In this document: piece after piece, positions 24,309-33,421 of the stretch
Position numbering within the stretch: the first letter of the stretch is position 1
How the letters are laid out: every line of letters begins with the position of its first letter
Position numbers and translations under genes: made by a program
The notes under the pieces: generated by a model
Told to the model about the DNA's origin: nothing
Databases searched by the model: none
What the model saw: the letters and a program-made list of their open reading frames with translations, nothing else
NCBI GenBank assembly: GCA_019913005.1
Contig: JAIOHL010000253.1
Coordinates: 1-42,909 of the forward strand
DNA from: Anaerolineae bacterium
GTDB lineage: Bacteria; Chloroflexota; Anaerolineae; Aggregatilineales; J027
Length of the DNA: 42,909 nt
Direction: 5' to 3'

Positions 24309-26981
24309 CTACTGCAAAATCGAATTCGGTGATTTGTTTTCGGCCACCACTAGGAAATCCTTTTGGCGGAGCAGATATTCGAATTTGTAACAACCCGCAC
24401 CAACGGTTAATTCCACGTTATCCCCCATTTGCTCCCCTTCTAATAAAGGGTTGCCATTGATCCATATCTGACCCACACGGGCATCGGGGAGCACTATGTC
24501 TGCCGATGCGTTGAACGGAATCGTGATGTTGAGGGTGAGGTGTCCTGTATTATCTATATGCCAGTCGCTTTCGTAGAAACCTGCCGCCGAACAATAACGC
24601 GCCCTTGCCCATTGGAGTGATCTGTCCGGTTTGGGAGCGATGCGGGCATGGCGAAAACCCGTGACCCCATCCTCGCTCGCAGTCGGGTTCAAGCCACACA
24701 TATCCCGATACATCCATTCGACAATCGAACCGTAGGCGTAGTGATTGAACGAGTTCATACTGGTTGAGCTAATTGAGCCGTCAGGATTGAGGGAGTTCCA
24801 GCGTTCCCAGATGGTTGTCGCGCCGAGGTTGATGGCGTACAGCCATGAAGGATAATCCTCATTGAGCAGCAACCGATATGCAAGGTGGTTAGCCCCGATC
24901 TTCGAAAGTGTCCGACAGAGATAGGGTGTGCCGACAAAACCCGTTTGCAGATGAACATTATCTTTATAGAGAAGGGCGATAAAATCGTTTTTCACCTGCT
25001 CATATTGCCCATCGGGCACTAAATCCATGAACAACGCCAACACATAGCCCGTTTGGGTAGGCGTAACTAACTGTCCACTCACCGTAAAGTATTCTTTTTG
25101 GATGGCGGCCTTAATTTCCTCAGATAAACGTTCATAGGCATCCGCTTGCTCGATCTTGCCAAGCGCTCTAGCCGCTTTTGCCACCAATCGCGCCGAATAA
25201 CAGTAGAACGCCGATGCGATAAAATAATCGGGTGTACCGCCCTTGCGGGACGCCGGATCACTGCCATCTAGCGCCAGCCAATCGCCAAAATGAAAGCCCT
25301 CTGTCCAAAGTCGTCTACTGCCGGAGGATTCATCAATAGTTTTGATGTAATCCACCCAACCCCGCATACTTTCAAACTGCTTTTCCAAAACATGGATGTC
25401 ACCATAGAATTCGTAGAGTGTCCAAGGCACGATGGTCGCGGCATCGCCCCAAGCGCTGGAGCCGCCACGACTCAGATTCGCCATTGGGACAATGTGCGGC
25501 ACCATCCCGCCGAGCTTTGTTTGCTCTTTGGCGAGGTCATAGGCGTATTTGGAAAGGAAGGCATAGGTATCCATATTGAAACAGGCCGTGCCAGTAAATA
25601 TTTGGATGTCACCCGTCCACCCCAAGCGCTCATCCCGCTGTGGGCAGTCGGTGGGAATGTCGAGAAAATTGCCTTTCTGTCCCCACATCGCATTCTTAAA
25701 AAGCTGGTTGACCTTCTCATTCGACGTTTCAATCTCGCCGATCATGTCCATCCGTGAATAAACCACGCAGCCCGTGAAATCATCAAGGGTGAGATCACCC
25801 ACCCAGCCTGAGATTTTGACGTATCGGAAGCCATAAAATGTGAAATAAGGTTCGATCACCGCCTCCGTCCCATCCGCGATGTACGTGTATTCCGCTTTTG
25901 CGGTGCGTAGGTTATCGCGGAAGAAGTTGCCCTCCTGCAAAATCTCACCAAATTGGAGATAGATACGAGTCCCTGCTGGGGCGTAGGTTCGGAAGCGCAC
26001 CCATCCCGTCATAATCTGGCCCATATCCAATACGGTCTCGCCCAATGGTGTGCGGATGATTGCTAAAGGCTTTATTTCTTCAATGATACGAACGGGTAGC
26101 GACCTTCGAGCCTCTAAGCGAGATGTACCGAGGTCAATCACGCGCACAGGAGAGGCATTGGGCGACGGCACAATCTTAGGGATACGCGCATCAACCATCT
26201 CGCCGTCGAATATATCGCTTTCAATAACAGGGGAAGGTGTGGCTCTCCACGAGGGATCAGTAACGACGACCAGTTCATCGCCATTTTCCAATGTGACATG
26301 TAGCTCACAAATCAGGGCAAACCGATCTCCATAGAAATCTATACTGCCCCCGTCCGCACCGTAGCGCCCCTTGTACCAGCCATTACCCAGCATGACCGAA
26401 ATGAGATTGGGGCCAACCGTAAGCTGATCGGTGATGTCAAATGTCTGATACTGAATCCACTGGTCATAGGCATTGCAATGGGGTGTGAAGTATTCATCTC
26501 CGACCTTCTTGCCATTCAATTCCATGTGATACAGGCCCAAGCCGCAGATATAGGTCCGTGCCGTCACCACTCGTGCGGGAAGCTCGAAAGTCTGATATAA
26601 AATCGGGTGTAGCCGATTGTCCTGCCAATCCGGGGTAATCCACACGGCTTGCCATGCTTCGTCTAGTTTGGCAGTCTCGAACCACGCCGTTTCACTTTCG
26701 GCGCTTTCGGTTTCGCCCCAGACCCTGACCCTCCAGAAATAGCGGGTACGTGGATTGAGACGGATCGGCGGACAGTAGCTAAGGCTGTCAATGCCAGAGC
26801 CAGCCACCTTGCCGCTATCAAAGATAGTCTGCGTGAAATCGCCGTCACGACTGATAAGGAACTGAGCGGCGGTTTGTACCGTATCATAAGTATCCTCGAC
26901 TACCCATGAAAAGGTCGGTCTTTCCATAGTAAAGCCTAAGGGGTTTACGACATGGTTGGTCTTGAGATGGGTTATTTTCAC
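24309..26981 (-). CDS. Alpha-L-rhamnosidase, glycoside hydrolase family 78
   Basis: An 890-residue inverting GH78 enzyme that releases terminal L-rhamnose. The N-terminal beta domains (about 1-400) include the [10 protein letters not shown] and [21 protein letters not shown] stretches typical of the family. The (alpha/alpha)6 barrel follows with [18 protein letters not shown] (441-458), which carries the conserved acidic residues including E451. Later come [13 protein letters not shown] and [10 protein letters not shown], and a C-terminal sandwich ends the protein. There is no signal peptide, so it acts on imported rhamnosides. It lies between a carbohydrate ABC transporter (133 bases upstream) and the oxidoreductase, which supports a rhamnoside-use operon. 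Confidence 0.93.
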   Translation of the reverse strand: MKITHLKTNHVVNPLGFTMERPTFSWVVEDTYDTVQTAAQFLISRDGDFTQTIFDSGKVAGSGIDSLSYCPPIRLNPRTRYFWRVRVWGETESAESETAWFETAKLDEAWQAVWITPDWQDNRLHPILYQTFELPARVVTARTYICGLGLYHMELNGKKVGDEYFTPHCNAYDQWIQYQTFDITDQLTVGPNLISVMLGNGWYKGRYGADGGSIDFYGDRFALICELHVTLENGDELVVVTDPSWRATPSPVIESDIFDGEMVDARIPKIVPSPNASPVRVIDLGTSRLEARRSLPVRIIEEIKPLAIIRTPLGETVLDMGQIMTGWVRFRTYAPAGTRIYLQFGEILQEGNFFRDNLRTAKAEYTYIADGTEAVIEPYFTFYGFRYVKISGWVGDLTLDDFTGCVVYSRMDMIGEIETSNEKVNQLFKNAMWGQKGNFLDIPTDCPQRDERLGWTGDIQIFTGTACFNMDTYAFLSKYAYDLAKEQTKLGGMVPHIVPMANLSRGGSSAWGDAATIVPWTLYEFYGDIHVLEKQFESMRGWVDYIKTIDESSGSRRLWTEGFHFGDWLALDGSDPASRKGGTPDYFIASAFYCYSARLVAKAARALGKIEQADAYERLSEEIKAAIQKEYFTVSGQLVTPTQTGYVLALFMDLVPDGQYEQVKNDFIALLYKDNVHLQTGFVGTPYLCRTLSKIGANHLAYRLLLNEDYPSWLYAINLGATTIWERWNSLNPDGSISSTSMNSFNHYAYGSIVEWMYRDMCGLNPTASEDGVTGFRHARIAPKPDRSLQWARARYCSAAGFYESDWHIDNTGHLTLNITIPFNASADIVLPDARVGQIWINGNPLLEGEQMGDNVELTVGAGCYKFEYLLRQKDFLVVAENKSPNSILQ

Positions 26982-27114
26982 GATATACCTCAGTTATCAG
27001 GGATTTTCCTATAAGCATCATCATCATTTTGCCAAGAGGCCTCAAAATAGGCTCGGCAGATTATGCGGTTGAAATCAATCGCCTGTCAACTGAAACGCGC
27101 GATGTCATGTTGGT

Positions 27115-28131
27115 CTATCCTTTAAGTCCTGTCGTGCTAATCCCTTCCACCATGTATCGTTGGAACAGGATAAACAGGAGGAAAACTGGAACAAGCGCGA
27201 GAATGCCCATCGCAAAGACAGCCCCCCAATTGGTGACTGAGGAGGGGTCGGCAAAATTGCGTAGTGCAACCGATACCGTATATTTTCTTGGATCGTTCAA
27301 GTAGATCAGTGGGGTCAGGAAATCGTCCCAACTCCAATAAAAAGCAAAGATGGCTGAAGTGCCTAGCGCTGGCTTGATCAGGGGTAGAATGATTCGAAAG
27401 AAGATGCCCGCCCGGCTGCATCCATCAATTTCAGCCGCCTCGTCCAGTTCGATGGGTATGCCGCGAATAAACTGTACCATCATGAAAATGAAGAATGGCA
27501 TTCCAAAAAATCGCGGGATGATGAGGGGTTTATAGCTATTGATCCAGTCCAACTTGCTGAATAGGATGTACTGCGGAATGAGCTGCACTTGGGAGGGCAG
27601 CATCATGGTCGAAAGCATCACCGCAAACCAGAATTTCTTCCCGGTAAATCGGATGCGTGCAAAACCATACGCCACTATCGCCGACGAGAAAACGGATGCC
27701 AGCGTACTGACCCCACTTACCCATAACGAATTCTTAAAGAACGTGGTAAACGAGATACCCGCAAACCCTTTCCAGCCGGAGCGGTAATTATCGAGGTTTA
27801 ACTCGTTTGGAATAAGTGAGGATGTCTCAGTCCATATTTCTGACTCGCCCTTGAATGAACTGGCGAGCATCCAGATAAGTGGGTAAATCATCACAAAGCC
27901 AAAAGCAATCACAATCGCATGGAATACGAGACCCCTCATGGCGTGTCTGACGTGCTTGCCGTACATCCGATAAGCATCAGCCGGATGGAAGATGATATTG
28001 TTGATTACCCTTTTCATCTGATGGTAATACGTCCGGTAGGCGTGCATCGGGTAGAAGATAATACTTCGAATCGTGCTCGTAATATTCTTGCGATAGTTCC
28101 GGTATACACGGGCCAAAGTTTGGTTTGACAT
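27115..28131 (-). CDS. Sugar ABC transporter permease, MalG/UgpE type, with triplicated N-terminal repeat
   Basis: A 338-residue inner-membrane permease of the carbohydrate CUT1 type. The EAA loop [23 protein letters not shown] lies near 232-254, and six helices follow the usual pattern starting at [19 protein letters not shown]. Ahead of helix 1 it has an unusual cytoplasmic extension. The pattern YRxY-(10 residues)-I/L-I/V-F recurs at residues 10-26, 32-48 and 54-70, a period of exactly 22 residues. Corresponding DNA similarity is visible around 27955-28070. Ordinary MalG-type subunits are about 275-300 residues, which fits the extension. It is separated from the upstream permease by 3 bases. 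Confidence 0.9.
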   Translation of the reverse strand: MSNQTLARVYRNYRKNITSTIRSIIFYPMHAYRTYYHQMKRVINNIIFHPADAYRMYGKHVRHAMRGLVFHAIVIAFGFVMIYPLIWMLASSFKGESEIWTETSSLIPNELNLDNYRSGWKGFAGISFTTFFKNSLWVSGVSTLASVFSSAIVAYGFARIRFTGKKFWFAVMLSTMMLPSQVQLIPQYILFSKLDWINSYKPLIIPRFFGMPFFIFMMVQFIRGIPIELDEAAEIDGCSRAGIFFRIILPLIKPALGTSAIFAFYWSWDDFLTPLIYLNDPRKYTVSVALRNFADPSSVTNWGAVFAMGILALVPVFLLFILFQRYMVEGISTTGLKG

Positions 28132-28134
28132 AGT

Positions 28135-29103
28135 TTAATTCTCCGCAGTGTCGTAAAAGACCCAGAAGCGGGATGACAAGAAAATCACGCCCGTGAATGT
28201 GGCAATGACCACCAGCATCACCCAAGCCATCGCCGAGCCATACCCCATATTAGCACCCACGCCAAAGGAACGAATGTAGATGTAAAGGCTATAGAACAGC
28301 GTTGTATCCAGTGGTCTACCAGTACCCCCGGACACCACATAGGCTTGCGTAAAGGTCATGAAGCTAAAGATCAACTGCATCACGAGATTAAAAAAGATCA
28401 CGGGGGTCAACAGCGGCAGCGTAATGCGGGTGAATTTGGATACAGTCCCCGCACCATCTATCGAAGCCGCCTCGTAATATTCACTGGGAATTTGTTTGAG
28501 GCCCGCCAAAAAAATCAGCATTGGCGAACCAAATTGCCATACCGCCATCAGGATCAATGTCCAGATAGCGTATTTGATGTCAAATAACCACAATTTTCGC
28601 TCTAGGCCTGCATCGAGCATGAACTCATTGATAAGCCCTTTGCTGGCAAAGATCTGCCGCCACATCACAGCGACGGCGATGCTTCCCCCCACGATTGAAG
28701 GGGCATAGTAGACGGCCCGATAGACGCCAACAAGCCGGCGTGCATTATAGAGCAGTTCCGCCACAAGCAACGCAAACAATAATTTGAGTGGGACCGATAT
28801 AAAGGCGAATTTGACCGTCGCCCGAACCGCTCGCCAATATCGAGGATCGTCGTAAAACATTCTTCTAAAGTTTTCTAGGCCGGTCCATTCAACATCACCT
28901 GACAAGATATCGTATTTGGTGAAACTCAAGACGAGTGAGGCCGCAATGGGGATCAACGTCAGCGTAAAAAAACCGATGAGCCAAGGCGAGATGAACAAAT
29001 ACCCCATCAGGTTGTTATGACGCCATTTCTTGTTGCCCTTCTGTGCTACAACCTTCTTGGCTAGGCTAAACTTGCCCGCATCCTTCTGCAATACGCTGGT
29101 CAC
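28135..29103 (-). CDS. Sugar ABC transporter permease, MalF/UgpA type
   Basis: A 322-residue CUT1-type permease. An N-terminal hydrophilic stretch of about 35 residues precedes helix 1 (GYLFISPWLIGFFTLTLIPI). The EAA loop is seen in SEYYEAASIDGAGTVSKFTRITLPLL. It should form a heterodimer with the following permease and receive sugar from the Tat-exported binding protein encoded upstream. No ATPase is encoded in this operon. CUT1 systems commonly share a general MsmX-type ATPase, which is presumably encoded elsewhere. Confidence 0.92.
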   Translation of the reverse strand: MTSVLQKDAGKFSLAKKVVAQKGNKKWRHNNLMGYLFISPWLIGFFTLTLIPIAASLVLSFTKYDILSGDVEWTGLENFRRMFYDDPRYWRAVRATVKFAFISVPLKLLFALLVAELLYNARRLVGVYRAVYYAPSIVGGSIAVAVMWRQIFASKGLINEFMLDAGLERKLWLFDIKYAIWTLILMAVWQFGSPMLIFLAGLKQIPSEYYEAASIDGAGTVSKFTRITLPLLTPVIFFNLVMQLIFSFMTFTQAYVVSGGTGRPLDTTLFYSLYIYIRSFGVGANMGYGSAMAWVMLVVIATFTGVIFLSSRFWVFYDTAEN

Positions 29104-29146
29104 TTTTCACCTCGCTGAATCTTCCTGACTATCGGGGTATAATGGA

Positions 29147-29183
29147 GTGTAACAATCCCCACTTCTCCTAGGGATTGCTACAC
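29147..29183 (-). promoter_or_regulatory. Intercistronic hairpin after the sugar-binding-protein gene
   Basis: Arms at 29147-29159 and 29171-29183 pair over 13 bases with one mismatch around an 11-base loop. It is in the same position as the hairpin in the other transporter operon: between the binding protein and the first permease. No T-run follows. Confidence 0.65.
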
Positions 29184-29225
29184 ACCGTTCTATCAGGACA
29201 ATACTTGCAGCACCGTCATGAACAC

Positions 29226-30560
29226 CTATTGATTGGCTTCTGCAAGTATTTCGTTTGACATTTCCCGCAAGGTAGCCGCACCTTCCTCAGGTGAGATGGC
29301 GCCGTAGCGTACCGGGTCGGTGAATTCAGGGTAGTAGACGTTAACCCGTATATCCTCGACCCCTAATGGATCTGGAAATACAAATGGAGCGGAATCTTCG
29401 GCGAGCCGGGCAAGGTAATCGTAGATCGCTTGCTGCGGTGCTGCGGCATTCTCCTTCAGGGCATCCAAGACCACTGTATTGATTGGAACACCGCGCTCGG
29501 CATTGAGGATTTTGTTGGCCTCCACATCATTGATGAAGAAGTTAAGGAACATCGCGGCCATTTCGGGATTCTCGGAATTGACCGTTACCGCCTCATACTG
29601 ACTGGGCCGGATGGCTAATCCCTGCCGTCCGCCTTCGGGTCTTGGGACTGGCATGATCTTGAAGTTACGATCTTCACCTGCGGCTGTCCACATGGCGACC
29701 AACTGGTTGGAACCCGCCAAGTAGTCCATTGCACATTGACCCTTCACAATGAACTGGGCTTCTGGGCCGAGGGTGTTTACCTCGGATTCCTCCGAAATGT
29801 GGGGAATTGCTAAGGCATCTTGCAGGCGGAGCACCATCTCCATATGATCCACGATTGGCGCATCGTCCGTATAGGCGAGTGATTTACCATCCGTCGCATA
29901 GAGGTCTGTGCCGTGTCCGGAATAGATAATTCTCCACAGGTCAACGTGATGAAGATAACTACCAAAGCCCCAGATGCCGAGGTTCTCGCTTAGGCCAGTG
30001 ACAATTTCTTCAAAATCGCCCCATGTCCAAGTATCCGGGGGGACATCAATACCTGCTTGCTCAAAGGCATCGAGGTCAATAACGAAACCGTTGGCGTTGC
30101 TACCCGCGCTGACGGCATAAATCTTGTCATTCACCTTGCCATGATTTTGCAGGACTTCGGGCACATTGGTGAAGTCAATCACACCGGATGCGATATATTC
30201 ATCCAATGGGTGGAGCAAGTCTTTCTTTGACCACTCCGCAAGCGTGGTCGTGCCGTGCTGCATAATATCTGGCAATCCACCACCGGCAGCTTGGGCTGTC
30301 AATAGGGTCCAGTAATCCTCAAAGCTGAGGAACTCGTAGGTGAAGTTGACGTTCGGATTCTTCTCTTGGAACATCTTGATGACTTGGGTTGTGATGTCGG
30401 CGCGAAGTTGCCCGCCCCACCAAATAAACCGCAAGTCCACTTTATCTTGCGCCAAAGCCGGTAAGCCTGACAAGGGTGAACCATACACGGAGAGCACCGT
30501 GCCTGCCCCTGCTGCTGCCGACAAGCGTAAGAAATCTCGACGTGAAATTCCCTTTGGCAT
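29226..30560 (-). CDS. Sugar ABC transporter substrate-binding protein, family 1, Tat-exported
   Basis: A 444-residue extracellular binding protein of the family-1 (CUT1) type. The N-terminus has a twin-arginine signal, SRRDFLRL (6-13), then a hydrophobic stretch and a likely cleavage after ALA (about 36-38). Folded export through Tat is common for such proteins in Chloroflexota and Deinococcota. The mature part begins VDLRFIWWGGQLRADITTQVI, a typical first strand and helix of the fold. A strong AGGAGG is 11 bases before the ATG. It is followed by two permeases and GH78, so a rhamnose-containing oligosaccharide is the likely ligand. Confidence 0.9.
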   Translation of the reverse strand: MPKGISRRDFLRLSAAAGAGTVLSVYGSPLSGLPALAQDKVDLRFIWWGGQLRADITTQVIKMFQEKNPNVNFTYEFLSFEDYWTLLTAQAAGGGLPDIMQHGTTTLAEWSKKDLLHPLDEYIASGVIDFTNVPEVLQNHGKVNDKIYAVSAGSNANGFVIDLDAFEQAGIDVPPDTWTWGDFEEIVTGLSENLGIWGFGSYLHHVDLWRIIYSGHGTDLYATDGKSLAYTDDAPIVDHMEMVLRLQDALAIPHISEESEVNTLGPEAQFIVKGQCAMDYLAGSNQLVAMWTAAGEDRNFKIMPVPRPEGGRQGLAIRPSQYEAVTVNSENPEMAAMFLNFFINDVEANKILNAERGVPINTVVLDALKENAAAPQQAIYDYLARLAEDSAPFVFPDPLGVEDIRVNVYYPEFTDPVRYGAISPEEGAATLREMSNEILAEANQ

Positions 30561-30651
30561 TTGATTGATCCTCCTAAATTGAGCGTAAAAATCTATTGTT
30601 TGTGATGTGCTTATCGTGATTTTGGTTCGCCTGTGGATTCCCTTTCTCCTG

Positions 30652-31674
30652 TTATGGAACGTGTCCGGTGGATTCTCGAATAATGAGTTGCACTTCCGCC
30701 CTCGTCACCTGTCGGGGAAGATCAGGCTGTTCAATACGCCTGAGAAGCAGCCGAACGGCCTCGCGTCCGCTTTCTTCGGCCTTCCCAGACACAGTGGTGA
30801 GGCGTGGCAAGGTGTATTTTGAAAAGTCAATATTGTCAAAACCAGCAACGGAAAGATTACCGGGAACAGTCAAGCCGAGGTCACTTGCTGCACGTAACAC
30901 GGCAATGGAGAGCAGATCGTTGATGACCATCAATGCTGTCGGGCGATCCGGACGGCTTAACAGGGTATAAGCAGCTTGATAGGCATCTTCCAACTGGTCA
31001 CCGCAATGCACCTCGTAGGTACGATTGTTGGGCAACCCATGTTCGTGTAACATTTGGCGATAGACGTGTAAGCGGTCAAATCCCTGCGTTTCCTGCGTTA
31101 CCCCGTAGATGAAGCCAATTTGTCGGTGTCCGAGTTCAATCAAATGCGCCATCAACTCACGGGTTCCGCTGGAATAACCATGAATGACATGATCGAACTC
31201 CGCTTCAGTCGCGGTAATTTCGACAACGGGCTGCCCAGCCTGTCGTAGGTAATTGGTTAATCCGGGTAACAAATGCTTGACACCCGCCAAAAGGATGAAG
31301 CCATCTACACGGTGGCGTGTTAATTCACGGACGGAATTGTCACCCTGTTGGGTATTTTGGGGATTAAGGGAAAGATAGAGACTAAACCCGGCTTCCTGTA
31401 GGGCATCAGCGATGCCGGACAAGATTTGCCAGAAAAATGGATTTTGGATGACGGGGATAATGACGCCAATAATGTTGGTGTTGCCCCGGCGGAGAGACTG
31501 TGCCCGCGCATCAGGTTCATACCCAAGGTCAGAAATCGCTTGCCATACACGCTGGCGGGTTTCTTCTGAAATTGGGACCTTGAGCTTGTCCTGCTGGTCG
31601 TTTAACACATAGGACACGGTAGCCCGAGAGACACCCGCCCTAAGTGCAACATCTTTTTGTGTTGGGCGTTTCAT
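30652..31674 (-). CDS. LacI-family transcriptional regulator
   Basis: A 340-residue repressor. The N-terminal helix-turn-helix (TQKDVALRAGVSRATVSYVL, about 5-24) is followed by the hinge helix PDARAQSLRRGNTN. The periplasmic-binding-protein-like effector domain begins IIGVIIPVIQNPFF. I use the ATG at 31674; the frame is open to a TTG at 31686. It heads the rhamnoside operon, 91 bases before the binding-protein gene. A perfect 16-base palindrome lies in the spacer of its own promoter, so autorepression is likely. That palindrome differs from the TTGCAAGCGCTTGCAA sites of the xylan-type locus, so this protein probably does not control that locus. Confidence 0.92.
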   Translation of the reverse strand: MKRPTQKDVALRAGVSRATVSYVLNDQQDKLKVPISEETRQRVWQAISDLGYEPDARAQSLRRGNTNIIGVIIPVIQNPFFWQILSGIADALQEAGFSLYLSLNPQNTQQGDNSVRELTRHRVDGFILLAGVKHLLPGLTNYLRQAGQPVVEITATEAEFDHVIHGYSSGTRELMAHLIELGHRQIGFIYGVTQETQGFDRLHVYRQMLHEHGLPNNRTYEVHCGDQLEDAYQAAYTLLSRPDRPTALMVINDLLSIAVLRAASDLGLTVPGNLSVAGFDNIDFSKYTLPRLTTVSGKAEESGREAVRLLLRRIEQPDLPRQVTRAEVQLIIRESTGHVP

Positions 31675-31702
31675 AAAAAAATCCAAAGTCTTTTTAAAGT
31701 TT

Positions 31703-31731
31703 ACTGTATCGTGTCAATTGACACGTGTAAA
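31703..31731 (-). promoter_or_regulatory. Promoter of the LacI-family gene
   Basis: On the minus strand, TTTACA (31731-31726) and TACAGT (31708-31703) are separated by 17 bases. The spacer is almost entirely the palindrome at 31710-31725. Confidence 0.6.
31710..31725. promoter_or_regulatory. Likely LacI self-operator
   Basis: CGTGTCAATTGACACG is a perfect 16-base palindrome inside the promoter spacer, just upstream of the LacI-family gene. Its centre is AATT and lacks the CG usual for the family. I did not find another copy in the window. Confidence 0.7.
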
Positions 31732-31894
31732 TTAAGTTTAGAATCAATCGTAAATTTTGTCAAGCAAGTGGTATTGTTTGGGCTAAGGTATGGTCATAAA
31801 CGGCATTATGACGGCCCAGAGATGAGGAGATAAAAAGGCATAAGTAAGCTGGTCTATATCTGCCAGTTTCAAATCTTGTTTCGTCGGTTTGGCG

Positions 31895-32177
31895 ACTAAT
31901 ACGGAATTCGGGTGATGATGTCTGTTTAACCTGTTCTGTTGCAAGGTTCAAAACTGGGCAGGTCTTAGCCCTGCCCCTACGCATCAACAGGCCCTTCGTA
32001 GAGGGTCAGGCTCAGACTGACCCTGCTTTTTGCTATTACTTCGCAACAGAGCAGTTTAACCCCACTTCCTTGCCCACTGCCCCGTAAACGGTGAGGGGGA
32101 AACACGCCTGTTTGATGCCCTTTCCCGCAGGCGGGGAAGGGTTGGGGATGGGGTTAGCATTTAGTCGAATCTGGTAT
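31895..32177. repeat. Dispersed palindromic repeat, copy 2, interrupted by a second element
   Basis: The same ends as the copy at 8239-8386 are present, from ACTAATACGG to TAGTCGAATCTGGTAT. A 122-base element has inserted 37 bases from the left end and duplicated GTTTAACC. The copy at 8239 shows the uninterrupted site (GGTTAACC at 8269-8276). Confidence 0.8.
31924..32061. mobile_element. Small non-autonomous element (MITE-like), copy B, with 8-bp target duplication
   Basis: The element spans 31932-32053 and begins TGTTCTGTTGCAAGGTTC and ends ...CGCAACAGAGCA. It is flanked on both sides by GTTTAACC (31924-31931 and 32054-32061). It shares ends and part of the interior (GGGCAGGTCTTAGCCCTGCC) with copy A at 22816-22971. 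No coding capacity. Confidence 0.82.
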
Positions 32178-32314
32178 GAGTGGACTCGCAAAGCGTGGGT
32201 CAGTCGGCACGGAATTACTGTAGTGCTCCCGCTGACTGACCCCGTTTCCAGCTAAGTTCAGCATGGCGGCTTTAACCCTGTATGATAACCTGCCCCCTAC
32301 CCTTTCATCTCTTT
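32178..32314. other. Imperfect inverted repeat downstream of the GH43-like gene
   Basis: GGGTCAGTCGGC (32197-32208) and GCTGACTGACCC (32231-32242) are inverted with one mismatch, with GCAC/GTGC pairing further inside. No T-run follows on either strand. It may be a weak terminator for the leftward gene or another small repeat. Nothing else is seen between here and the gene. Confidence 0.5.
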
Positions 32315-33190
32315 TCAGACGATCTCTATTGACGACCCACTTTCTCGTAGGGGGACGAACAGCGGGCGTTCATTAGGAGTTTCGTTGGGGCGATGGAGTG
32401 CCAACCGCAGTTGTCCATCGAAGGTACGAAACACCATGCAGTGACCACCATCTCCGGCATACAATGGCGTGGACAATTGCTCCCACGGCCCCAGAATTTC
32501 ACCAGAAGCCGATTTAGCCACCCCCACTGTATAACCACCCACGCCAAAGCTCGACCACAGCATAATTAGTTGGCCGCTGGCTAGGCGATGTAGCCACGGG
32601 CCATCGGTAACATACCCTTTTCGGCCCTTCGAGTTAATCTCTTGAGACCAAGCTGCCTCGGAAGCCCGAAACAATACATGTGGCTCCCCAATCGCCGATT
32701 TCAAATCATCACTTAGCCGCAAGGCACAGACTTCGCCATCACCTACCTGTACCCACTCATGACAGAAGACGATCCAAGGTTGGTTATCGGCATCCACAAA
32801 CAAGGTTCCATCCAAGCATTCCCAACCCTGCGGTGTAGCTGGGCCGTCGCTGATAGGCAAGAAGGGTCCTTGTGGGCTATCGGCTGTCAAGATTTGTGTC
32901 CCCCGGCAGATGTCTGGGGCTTTGAAGCTGACAAACATGGTGTAGCGCCCTCGGTAAAAATGGACTTCGGGTGCCCAAAAGTTGCGGTCTGCCCAAAAAC
33001 CGATGGGTGGACGGAAGGCCGGGAAAGGCCCTTGCCAGCTTTCTAGATCGGGGCTGGTGTAATAATTGATACCCGATGCGTGGTTTGTCCAAGTTTCCGA
33101 GCCAGTTGTGCCATATACATAATATTGCTGCTCCGCCACGATGGGCAGCACAAAGGGGTCACGGATATGGAGGTGGGTATTGTTCAGCAT
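32315..33190 (-). CDS. GH43-like glycoside hydrolase (five-bladed propeller)
   Basis: A 291-residue single-domain propeller enzyme with family-43 features: the base aspartate D11 in HIRDPFVLP, WAPEVHFYRGRYTMF near 72-86, and LDGTLFVDADNQPWIVF. Where canonical GH43 enzymes carry the acid glutamate in an EGP motif, this protein reads VTDGPWL. An aspartate therefore occupies the position, or the acid comes from elsewhere. There is no signal peptide. It is a separate gene about 500 bases beyond the LacI regulator on the same strand, with GGAG before the ATG. It is probably part of the glycan-degrading set, but its linkage specificity is unknown. Confidence 0.78.
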   Translation of the reverse strand: MLNNTHLHIRDPFVLPIVAEQQYYVYGTTGSETWTNHASGINYYTSPDLESWQGPFPAFRPPIGFWADRNFWAPEVHFYRGRYTMFVSFKAPDICRGTQILTADSPQGPFLPISDGPATPQGWECLDGTLFVDADNQPWIVFCHEWVQVGDGEVCALRLSDDLKSAIGEPHVLFRASEAAWSQEINSKGRKGYVTDGPWLHRLASGQLIMLWSSFGVGGYTVGVAKSASGEILGPWEQLSTPLYAGDGGHCMVFRTFDGQLRLALHRPNETPNERPLFVPLRESGSSIEIV

Positions 33191-33421
33191 AGTTCGCTCC
33201 GGAAAGAGTGTCGTTCATCTTCAATAGGTTTAAGGATTGTAGTGGCAATCCCCGAAATTTGGTAAGCGTGGCAAATGAAAATGACCGACGGGGCTGCATC
33301 GGTTTGAAGAGGTCTTTAAGGTTGAATGAAGGGGAGGCGTTCCCATCGCCGGGGGACTCTATCGGCGACCAAATCGGGACACTTCTCGGCGCGTAGTTCC
33401 GACCTCCCCAGAAATTTTCGT

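Noticed and set aside
25290-25757. 155-codon frame antisense to the rhamnosidase
   Set aside because: It lies wholly inside the GH78 barrel coding region and shows no protein-like features.
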